Positions 6,927 to 12,622 of a stretch of 17,133 nucleotides of DNA are shown here, piece after piece. This stretch comes from Thermoanaerobacterales bacterium (GTDB taxonomy: Bacteria > Actinomycetota > Acidimicrobiia > Acidimicrobiales > JACDCH01). A model generated the notes under the pieces. That model did no database searches and was not told the DNA's origin. It saw nothing but the letters and a program-made list of their open reading frames with translations. The stretch is taken from assembly GCA_017577565.1 (NCBI GenBank), contig PKRH01000080.1, positions 1 to 17,133 of the forward strand. Direction: 5' to 3'. Positions within the stretch are counted from its first letter, which is position 1; each line of letters opens with the position of its first letter. A program made the position numbers and the translations under genes.

Positions 6927-7904
6927 ATGGCGATCAGCGACGCGACGCTCGGCGATGCGGGCGCGGCGGAGCCGGCCGACCGGGGCCTGCTGCTCCACGC
7001 CGCCTACCGGATGCTCGGGTCGGTGTCCGAGGCCGAGGACGCCGTCCAGGAGGCCTACGCCCGCTGGTACGCGCTCGACCCCGGCCGGCGGGCGGAGGTG
7101 CGCTCGCCGACCGCGTGGATGGTCACGACGGTCAGCCGCATCTGCCTCGACGTGCTGGGGTCGGCCCGGGCCCGGCGCGAGCGCTACGTCGGCGAGTGGC
7201 TGCCCGAGCCGGTCCCGCCCTCGGCGCCGTGGGCCGCCCGGGCCGGGGAGGCGGCGGCCGACCCCGGCGAGGCGGTGTCCCTGGACGAGTCGCTGCACAT
7301 GGCGCTGCTGGTCGTGCTCGAGACCATGACCCCCGCGGAGCGGGTGGCGTTCGTGCTGCACGACGTCTTCGGGTTCCCCTTCGCCGAGATCGCCGGCATC
7401 GTCGGCCGCTCGCCCCAGGCCTGCCGCCAGCTGGCCTCGTCGGCCCGGCGACGGCTGCGCCCGGACGGCCCGGGCTCGGCGCCGGCCGGGCGCCGGGACC
7501 ACGCCCGGGCCGTGGCCGCGCTGAAGGCGGCGTGGCGGGCCCGTGACCTCGACGCCCTCGTCCGGCAGCTCGACCCCCGGGTGGTGGCCGTCGCCGACGG
7601 CGGCGGCCGGGTGCCGGCGACGCGGGCTCCGGTGGAGGGCGCCGAGGCGGTGGCGGCGACCCTGATCGACGTCCACCGCCGCGTCCCGGGCCTGGCCCTC
7701 GACGACGCGGTGGTCAACGGTGAGCCCGGGCTCGTCGCCCGGGACGCCGCCGGGACGGTCGTGGCGGTCGTCGCCGCCCGCCCCCGCCCCGCCGGCATCG
7801 ACCGCCTCTGGGTCGTCCGCAACCCGGACAAGCTGGCCCGCTGGAACGCCCCGCCGGACGCCCCTCCCCGATCCGGCGTCCCCCACCGGCACGACGCCAC
7901 CTGA
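6927..7904 (+). CDS. ECF41-family (SigJ-like) sigma factor with SnoaL-like domain
   Basis: A 325-residue extracytoplasmic-function sigma factor. Region 2 spans about residues 20-80 (LLLHAAYRMLGSVSEAEDAVQEAY...W...VVSRICLD-type pattern). The linker has the ECF41 signature WLPEP (91-95). Region 4 spans about 120-175 (ERVAFVLHDVFGFPFAEIA...SPQACRQLASSARRRL). A C-terminal SnoaL-like domain carries both ECF41 hallmarks, DGGG (224-227) and NPDKL (299-303). In this family the fused domain controls sigma activity instead of a separate anti-sigma factor. The ATG at 6927 is preferred over the GTG at 6855: it lacks a ribosome site but fits a leaderless start from the promoter candidate just upstream. 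About 22 residues follow NPDKL, and their coding sequence is part of a 46-bp direct repeat. It is divergent from the ABM gene and upstream of an LLM oxidoreductase. Confidence 0.93.
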   Translation: MAISDATLGDAGAAEPADRGLLLHAAYRMLGSVSEAEDAVQEAYARWYALDPGRRAEVRSPTAWMVTTVSRICLDVLGSARARRERYVGEWLPEPVPPSAPWAARAGEAAADPGEAVSLDESLHMALLVVLETMTPAERVAFVLHDVFGFPFAEIAGIVGRSPQACRQLASSARRRLRPDGPGSAPAGRRDHARAVAALKAAWRARDLDALVRQLDPRVVAVADGGGRVPATRAPVEGAEAVAATLIDVHRRVPGLALDDAVVNGEPGLVARDAAGTVVAVVAARPRPAGIDRLWVVRNPDKLARWNAPPDAPPRSGVPHRHDAT

Positions 7905-7918
7905 GCGACGCCGGAACC
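7873..7918 (+). repeat. 46-bp direct repeat, copy 1
   Basis: This copy spans the last codons and the TGA stop of the sigma factor gene. It matches copy 2 at 7956-8001 at 40 of 46 positions without gaps. It begins with CCGGCGTC and contains the exact complement GACGCCGG at 7907-7914, so it can form an 8-bp stem around the stop codon, possibly acting as a terminator. Confidence 0.8.
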
Positions 7919-7955
7919 GCCGGGCGCGATCGGGCCGACCCGCCTTCGACCCGTC

Positions 7956-8001
7956 CCGGCGTCCCTCACCCGCACCACGCCACCTGACGGACGCCAGAAC
8001 C
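7956..8001 (+). repeat. 46-bp direct repeat, copy 2
   Basis: Second copy, 83 bp downstream in the intergenic gap before the LLM gene. It retains the stem arms (GGCGTC / GACGCC) and even a TGA in the equivalent place. Read in its own phase it would encode a tail similar to the sigma factor's last ten residues. An 83-bp period shifts the frame, so it is not an in-frame continuation. Confidence 0.8.
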
Positions 8002-8045
8002 CGGCGGCGCCGCTCGTGCCCCGACCGGCGCGCCGGGGTCGTCGG

Positions 8046-8051
8046 TAGCGT
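8046..8051 (+). promoter_or_regulatory. TAGCGT -10-like element, leaderless LLM gene
   Basis: TAGCGT lies 8 bases before the GTG at 8059, the distance expected if transcription begins at the start codon itself. No Shine-Dalgarno precedes that GTG, supporting a leaderless mRNA. The -35 region is not recognisable. Confidence 0.5.
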
Positions 8052-8058
8052 GGCCGGC

Positions 8059-9093
8059 GTGACGCTCGGACCCCTCTCCATCCTCGACCTCGCCACCGTC
8101 GGCCGGGACGAGACGATCGCCGACAGCTTCGCCGGCAGCGTGGCGCTGGCCCAGCTCGCCGAGCGCACCGGCTACACGCGGGTCTGGTACGCCGAGCACC
8201 ACAACATCCGCTCCATCGCCTCGTCGGCCACGGCGGTGCTCATCGCCCACGTCGCCGCCCACACCTCGACGATCCGGCTCGGCGCCGGCGGCGTCATGCT
8301 CCCCAACCACTCGCCGCTGGTCGTCGCCGAGCAGTTCGGCACGCTGGCCACCCTGCACCCGGGCCGCATCGACCTCGGCCTCGGCCGCGCCCCCGGCACC
8401 GACCAGCGCACCCTCCAGGCCCTGCGCCGGCACCCCGCGGCCGCCGAGCACTTCCCCCGCGACGTCGTCGAGCTGCGGGGCCTGCTGAGCGACCGGAGCC
8501 CCATCCCCGGCGTCCGGGCCATCCCGGGCGAGGGCACCCACGTGCCGCTCTACATCCTCGGGTCGTCGCTGTTCGGCGCCCAGCTCGCCGCCGTGCTCGG
8601 CCTGCCCTACGGCTTCGCCTCCCACTTCGCGCCCCAGGCGCTGCACGACGCCGTCCGCGTCTACCGCGAGCGGTTCGAGCCGTCCGAGCAGCTCGACCGG
8701 CCCTACGTGATCGCCGGGGTCAACGTCATCGCCGCCGACACCGAGGAGGAGGCCCGCCGGCACCTGGAGATCACCCGCCGGGCCCGGGTCCGCAGCCTGT
8801 TCGGCCGCGGTGACCGGCGGCTGAGCGACGAGGAGGTCGACGCCATCCTGCGGTCGCCGAGGGCCCTGGCCGTCGACGAGATGATGCGGTACACGGCGGT
8901 CGGCACCCCCGACGCGGTCGTCGCCTACCTCGACGAGTTCCGCCGGAGCTGCGGCGCCGACGAGCTCATCACCGTGCACGCCACCGCCACCGTGCCGGCC
9001 CGGCTGCGCTCGGTGGAGCTGCTGGCCGAGGCGGCCGGCCTCGAGCCCGGCGACCGCGCCGAGCCGATCCCGGGCGTCGGCGCCCCGGGCTGA
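8059..9093 (+). CDS. LLM class flavin/F420-dependent oxidoreductase (MsnO8-like)
   Basis: A 344-residue luciferase-like TIM-barrel monooxygenase. It starts LSILDLATVG and has YAEHHN (about 44-49), RLGAGGVMLPNHSP (73-86), VVAEQFGTLATLHPGRIDLGLGRAPGTD (88-115), and a late GTPDAVVAYLDEF...ADELITVHAT segment where these enzymes close the barrel. These motifs mark the group including bacterial luciferase-like MsnO8/YvbT proteins that use FMNH2 or F420H2; the cofactor cannot be told from sequence alone. The GTG at 8059 is chosen because the product then starts at the family's conserved first strand. An in-frame GTG at 8050 is the alternative. The gene follows the ECF41 sigma gene after 154 bp and is convergent with the SGNH gene. 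ECF41 genes are often beside oxidoreductases, so regulation by the sigma factor is possible. Confidence 0.92.
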   Translation: MTLGPLSILDLATVGRDETIADSFAGSVALAQLAERTGYTRVWYAEHHNIRSIASSATAVLIAHVAAHTSTIRLGAGGVMLPNHSPLVVAEQFGTLATLHPGRIDLGLGRAPGTDQRTLQALRRHPAAAEHFPRDVVELRGLLSDRSPIPGVRAIPGEGTHVPLYILGSSLFGAQLAAVLGLPYGFASHFAPQALHDAVRVYRERFEPSEQLDRPYVIAGVNVIAADTEEEARRHLEITRRARVRSLFGRGDRRLSDEEVDAILRSPRALAVDEMMRYTAVGTPDAVVAYLDEFRRSCGADELITVHATATVPARLRSVELLAEAAGLEPGDRAEPIPGVGAPG

Positions 9094-9118
9094 GGCCGGC
9101 CGCAGGACCGGCAGAGGA

Positions 9119-9160
9119 CCGGTGGGGGCGGCGGGGCGATCCGGCCGCCGCCCCCACCGG
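9119..9160. terminator. Perfect 16-bp hairpin between LLM and SGNH genes
   Basis: CCGGTGGGGGCGGCGG (9119-9134) pairs base for base with CCGCCGCCCCCACCGG (9145-9160) around a 10-nt loop. It lies in the 73-bp gap between two convergent stop codons and can terminate both. It has no U-tract, as is common in very GC-rich actinobacteria. Confidence 0.85.
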
Positions 9161-9166
9161 GCACCG

Positions 9167-10069
9167 TCAGCCGGCCTGGATGGCCGCGCTCACCACGGCC
9201 GCCATCCCGTCCATGCCCCGGGCGTTGGGGTGGAACGGCGCCGCGAGGTTGCCGGGGACGAGCGGCTCGACCCACCGGGTGCCCGAGCTGCGGCAGGCGT
9301 CGTGGCCGATGCTCGGCGTGTAGACGTCGACGTAGGTGGCGCCGTTGGCCGCCGCCTGCTGCGCCAGCATGGCGTTCAGCGACTTGTGGGTGCTGCGCAG
9401 GTAGGGGACGTCGTTCCAGGCGAGCGGCACGCTGGGCCAGCAGCCGCTGCCGGTGTCGGGGACGATCGCCGGGTAGCCGACGACGTAGATGCGGGCCTGC
9501 GGCGCCCGGGCCCGGATCCCCTGGATCGTGGCGGCGATCTTCGGCGCCGTGGCGGCGATGCGCTGCTGCAGCTCGTCGACGCCGTTGCGGACATAGCGGT
9601 CGCGGCACGGCGAGCCGAAGGGCGTCAGCGAGGCGCAGTTCTCGAGGATCGAGCTGAAGCCGATGTCGTTGCCGCCGATGCCGAGGGTGACGACGGTCGT
9701 GTCGGCGGTCAGCGCGTCGAACTGCGGCGGGTTGGGTCCCGGGGTGACGTTCTGCGGGCTCGTCATGTCGCCGGTGTCGGCCCCGCTGCAGCTGACGTCG
9801 GCGAACTGGCCGAACCGCAGGGTCCTCTGCACCTCGCTCGGGTAGTTCTGGTCGGAGCGCAGGCACCCGAGGGGCGAGAGCGACTGGTTGGGGATGAGCG
9901 GGCCGGCGGTGAACGAGTCGCCCAGGGCGACGTAGCGGCCCGGTGTCTGCGCGGCGGCCGGGGCGGGCGTCAGCCCGATGCCGAGCGCGCCGGCCAGGGC
10001 GAGGACGACGGCGAGGATCGCCCGCCGCCCACGGCGCGACCTCGCGACGGGCAGAGCACTGGACGTCAT
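9167..10069 (-). CDS. Secreted SGNH/GDSL hydrolase (esterase/phospholipase type)
   Basis: A 300-residue exported hydrolase. The N-terminus has a basic stretch RSRRGRR, a hydrophobic core and an AAA-Q signal-peptidase site at about residue 40. SGNH blocks follow: GDSFTAG with nucleophile S52, a Gly in block II (CSGADTGDM), IGGNDIGF with N134, and the catalytic histidine in PFHPNARGM (H280). Six cysteines (69/94, 145/155, 210/259) are placed in successive pairs as in the three-disulfide Streptomyces SGNH esterases and phospholipase A1, consistent with an extracellular enzyme. The acidic triad member is not obvious; some Streptomyces relatives use a Ser-His dyad. The ATG is preceded by GAGAGGGGG on the minus strand. 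The leader upstream is unusually structured (see the promoter feature). Substrate, lipid or other ester, is unknown. Confidence 0.92.
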   Translation of the reverse strand: MTSSALPVARSRRGRRAILAVVLALAGALGIGLTPAPAAAQTPGRYVALGDSFTAGPLIPNQSLSPLGCLRSDQNYPSEVQRTLRFGQFADVSCSGADTGDMTSPQNVTPGPNPPQFDALTADTTVVTLGIGGNDIGFSSILENCASLTPFGSPCRDRYVRNGVDELQQRIAATAPKIAATIQGIRARAPQARIYVVGYPAIVPDTGSGCWPSVPLAWNDVPYLRSTHKSLNAMLAQQAAANGATYVDVYTPSIGHDACRSSGTRWVEPLVPGNLAAPFHPNARGMDGMAAVVSAAIQAG

Positions 10070-10192
10070 GGGTCCCCCTCTCTCGCTGGGCCGCGCCGCC
10101 GCGCGGCCCCCAGGCGGACCCCTACGTCACGTAGGCGGGCGGCAACGGCACGTGCGTGCCGTCACTGTGCAGCCGGCGCCGGGGTGTGTCAA
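10070..10192 (-). promoter_or_regulatory. Promoter and structured leader of the SGNH gene
   Basis: On the minus strand a perfect TTGACA (10192-10187) is followed after 17 nt by CACAGT (10169-10164), one mismatch from TAnnnT. Downstream lie an 8-bp inverted repeat ACGGCACG-TG-CGTGCCGT (10145-10162) across the expected transcription start, a palindrome CCTACGT-C-ACGTAGG (10121-10135), and a 9-bp hairpin GGGCCGCGC/GCGCGGCCC (10088-10109) just before the ribosome site GAGAGGGGG. The dyads look like operators; the hairpin could affect translation. Confidence 0.6.
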
Positions 10193-10195
10193 GCG

Positions 10196-10804
10196 TCACA
10201 CCGACGCGCCCCGAGGGCGGGTCCGGCGCCAGCCGTCCCAGTAGGTGACCTCCTCGATCGGCCGCCGCTCGGCCTCGCCCCAGCGCCCGAGCGGGTAGCC
10301 GACCGGGATCATCGCGTAGGTCTCGACGTCGTCCGGGATGCCGAGCACGGCCCGCACCTCCCCCTCCCGCAGCTTGTGGACCGTGGTCAGCGCGGTGCCC
10401 AGGCCGAGGGCGCGGGCCGCCAGGAACAGGTTCTGCACCGCCGGGTAGACCGAGGCGGGGTCGGCGCCGCGGGCGGCCGGCACGACGATGACGGGTGACT
10501 CGCCCATGTGCTCGCCGAGGTGGTCGGCCGAGTCGAGGATGCGGGTGGTCTGCCGGTCGTCCGGCGGGACCACCCGGCGGTAGCGGGCGCCGACCTCGGC
10601 CCAGCAGGCCCGGTAGATCTCGCCCAGGCGGCGGCGGACCTCGGCGTCCCGGGCCACCACCCACCGGACCGGCTGGCGGTTCCCGCCGCTCGGCGCCTTG
10701 CTCGCCGCCTCGAGGATCGTCCACAGGTCCTCGTCGCGGACCGGCCGGTTCGGGTCGAGCCGGCGCATGGCCCGCGTCGTCCGGATGGCGTCGAAGACGT
10801 CCAT
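10196..10804 (-). CDS. Nitroreductase family protein
   Basis: A 202-residue FMN-dependent nitroreductase-fold protein. The FMN-phosphate-binding N-terminal motif is present as AIRTTRAMRRLD, followed by ILEAASKAPSGGNRQPVRWVV, an internal AVQNLFLAARALGLGTALTTVH helix-strand segment, and the closing AMIPVGYPLGRWGEAERRPIEEV. These enzymes reduce nitro, quinone or enone groups with NAD(P)H. The ATG at 10804 begins directly at the conserved MDVFDAIRTTRAMR and lies one base after the stop of the upstream SDR (TGA-g-ATG), so the two are certainly cotranscribed and probably translationally coupled. An in-frame start 57 nt further upstream would overlap the SDR and lacks family support. The physiological substrate is unknown. 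Confidence 0.93.
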   Translation of the reverse strand: MDVFDAIRTTRAMRRLDPNRPVRDEDLWTILEAASKAPSGGNRQPVRWVVARDAEVRRRLGEIYRACWAEVGARYRRVVPPDDRQTTRILDSADHLGEHMGESPVIVVPAARGADPASVYPAVQNLFLAARALGLGTALTTVHKLREGEVRAVLGIPDDVETYAMIPVGYPLGRWGEAERRPIEEVTYWDGWRRTRPRGASV

Positions 10805-10805
10805 C

Positions 10806-11615
10806 TCAGGACACGACCACCCCGCCGTCGCAGGTGATGGTGTCGCCGACCGTGAAGGCACCGGCCCGGGAGGCGAGGTAGATGGCCAGCCCGGCGATGT
10901 CCTCGGGCGTGCCGACCCGGCCCCGGGGCATGGCCCGCCCGACGGCCTCCCAGTCGGTGCCCTCGACGTCGCCGCCGGTGCCGATGCCGGTGCTGAGCAT
11001 CCAGGTCGGGAACGGCCCCGGGGCGATGGCGTTGACCAGGATGTTGCGCTTGACCAGCGCCGCGGCCAGCTGCCGGGTGAGGGCGTGCACCGCGGCCTTG
11101 GACGGGCCGTAGGAGTAGTTCTCGAACGACGGCGTGCGGATGCCGTCGACCGAGCCGATGTTGATGACGCGGGCCGGGTCCTCGGGGGTGGCGGCCGCCT
11201 CGAGCATCGGCAGGAGGCGCTGGGTCAGGAAGAAGACGCCCTTGACGTTGGTGTCCATCACCTTGTCCCAGCCGATCTCGGGGAACTCGTCCAGCGGCGC
11301 GCCCCACGAGGCGCCGGCGTTGTTGACCAGGACGTGCACCGCGCTCTCGTGCTCCCGCAGCCCGGCGACGAACCCGTCGATGCCCTCGAGCTCGGCGAGG
11401 TTGGCCGGGATCGACACGCAGGTGCCGCCGTACTCGGCGGACAGCCGCTCGGCGGTGGCGTCGCAGACGTCGGCCTTGCGGGAGGTGATGTAGACCTTGG
11501 CGCCGTTGGCGAGGAACCCGGCGGCGATCATCTCGCCGATGCCGCGGGATCCCCCGGTCACGACGACGACCTTGTCGCGCACCGAGAAGAGGTCGTCGAT
11601 CGTCAGCTTCGTCAT
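10806..11615 (-). CDS. SDR family oxidoreductase
   Basis: A 269-residue classical short-chain dehydrogenase: VVVVTGGSRGIG (17-27), VHVLVNNAG (to 101), DTNVKGVFFLTQ, catalytic S155, Y169 and K173 (YGPSK), NAIAPGPFPTWM and GDTITCDGGVVVS at the C-terminus. S42-S45 (ITSRKAD) with Arg after the second strand favours NADP(H). It resembles 3-oxoacyl-ACP reductase or gluconate dehydrogenase-type SDRs, without a decisive substrate signature. The ATG at 11615 is chosen because GGAGGA lies 9 nt upstream and MTKLTIDDLFSVRDK leads straight into the first strand. An upstream in-frame start would add 44 low-complexity residues. It forms a two-gene operon with the nitroreductase and is divergent from another SDR. 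Confidence 0.92.
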   Translation of the reverse strand: MTKLTIDDLFSVRDKVVVVTGGSRGIGEMIAAGFLANGAKVYITSRKADVCDATAERLSAEYGGTCVSIPANLAELEGIDGFVAGLREHESAVHVLVNNAGASWGAPLDEFPEIGWDKVMDTNVKGVFFLTQRLLPMLEAAATPEDPARVINIGSVDGIRTPSFENYSYGPSKAAVHALTRQLAAALVKRNILVNAIAPGPFPTWMLSTGIGTGGDVEGTDWEAVGRAMPRGRVGTPEDIAGLAIYLASRAGAFTVGDTITCDGGVVVS

Positions 11616-11764
11616 GCGTCGGTCCTCCGGGACGGGGTCGTGCAGGCGAGCCCATTCGTACTCGACGCGGGCCGCCGAGCCGCAGCCGGGCGCGCCGGCT
11701 CGACAGCGGCCGCCCGGTGCCGCATCGTCGCGGGGCACCGCAGCCACCGGACCGAGGGGAGACC
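11616..11764. other. Divergent gap between two SDR genes
   Basis: 149 bp holding both promoters. Visible are the minus-strand ribosome site GGAGGA of the left SDR, the plus-strand GGGGAGA of the right one, and a 7-bp inverted repeat CGGTGCC (11715-11721) / GGCACCG (11734-11740) in the leader of the right gene. No convincing -10/-35 pair could be assigned on either strand. Confidence 0.4.
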
Positions 11765-12499
11765 ATGGACCTCACCGACCACGTCGTCATCGTCACCGGC
11801 TCGACCAGCGGCATCGGCGAGGCGATCGCCCGGCGGCTCGCCGGGGCCGGCGCCCGCGTCGTCGTGAACTCGGCCCGGTCGGTCGAGGCCGGCGAGGCGC
11901 TCGCCGCCGAGCTGGGCGACGCCACCTACGTGCAGGGCGACATCGCCGACCCCGAGACCGCCCGGCGCCTCGTCGCGACCGCCGAGGAGCGGTGGGGCCG
12001 GCTCGACGGGCTGGTCAACAACGCCGGGGTGACGATCGACGTCCCCCAGCCCGACATCGAGTCGGTCACCGTCGAGCACTGGAACCGGGTGCTGTCCGTC
12101 AACGTCACCGGCACCTTCCTCGTCTCGCAGGCGGCGCTGCCGCTGCTCCGCCAGGCGCCGGACGGCTGGATCGTCAACATCAGCTCGATCGCCGGCACCC
12201 GCCAGACCGGCAGCTCGCTGCCCTACGCGGTGTCCAAGGCCGCCGTCGACCACCTGACCTCGATCCTGGCCAAGCACTGCGGCGGGGAGGTGCGGGTCAA
12301 CGCCGTCGCGCCCGGCCTGGTCGACACGCCGTGGACCGCCGACTGGGGCGACCTCAAGGAGGGGGTGAAGGCCATCGCGCCCCTCCACCGGGTGGCGACG
12401 CCCGAGGACGTGGCCGACGCCTGCATGGCGCTGATCTCGAGTCGCTACGTGACCGGCCAGTCCCTCCTCGTCGACGGCGGCCTCAGCCTGGTGATCTGA
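11765..12499 (+). CDS. SDR family oxidoreductase (FabG-like)
   Basis: A 244-residue classical SDR of about 3-oxoacyl-ACP reductase length. It has VIVTGSTSGIG (8-18), LDGLVNNAGVT (80-90), LSVNVTGTFLVSQ, NISSIAG with catalytic Ser 140/141, Y154 and K158 (YAVSK), VNAVAPGLVDTPW, and SRYVTGQSLLVDGGLSLVI at the end. VNSARS after the second strand suggests NADP(H) use. The ATG at 11765 is preceded by GGGGAGA and begins immediately before the first strand; longer in-frame starts are unsupported. It is transcribed away from the SDR-nitroreductase pair and ends 123 bp before the giant ATPase gene. It is the last gene in the window with the strict G/C-third-position codon use of the host chromosome. Confidence 0.92.
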   Translation: MDLTDHVVIVTGSTSGIGEAIARRLAGAGARVVVNSARSVEAGEALAAELGDATYVQGDIADPETARRLVATAEERWGRLDGLVNNAGVTIDVPQPDIESVTVEHWNRVLSVNVTGTFLVSQAALPLLRQAPDGWIVNISSIAGTRQTGSSLPYAVSKAAVDHLTSILAKHCGGEVRVNAVAPGLVDTPWTADWGDLKEGVKAIAPLHRVATPEDVADACMALISSRYVTGQSLLVDGGLSLVI

Positions 12500-12533
12500 C
12501 GGCGCGGGCAGCGTCGATGCAGGCGGGGGCGCG

Positions 12534-12611
12534 TGTCACAGCAGTGGTGTACCTATGGGGCGGCGTGCGTTTCCCGCACCCGGGGCGTCCGATCGCGACA
12601 CGAGCTGGAGG
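12534..12611 (+). promoter_or_regulatory. Candidate promoter and ribosome site of the giant ATPase
   Basis: A TGTACCTATG segment around 12548-12557 is the least GC-rich part of this gap and could hold a TAnnnT-like -10, with TGTCAC at 12534-12539 as a loose -35. A small hairpin GTGCG-TTTCC-CGCAC follows (12565-12579). GGAGG at 12607-12611 is a good Shine-Dalgarno 11 nt before ATG 12623. Confidence 0.35.
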
Positions 12612-12622
12612 CAGGGCGGACG

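Noticed and set aside
9122..10498. 458-codon plus-strand frame across the SGNH and nitroreductase genes
   Set aside because: Shadow of two well-supported minus-strand genes; no domain and low-complexity composition.
12534..12560. Exact TGTCACA, the ECF41 -35 motif, ahead of the giant ATPase gene
   Set aside because: The bases 16-17 nt downstream are GGGG, not CGTC, so an ECF41 promoter is not supported; the motif may be chance or a loose sigma-70-type -35.
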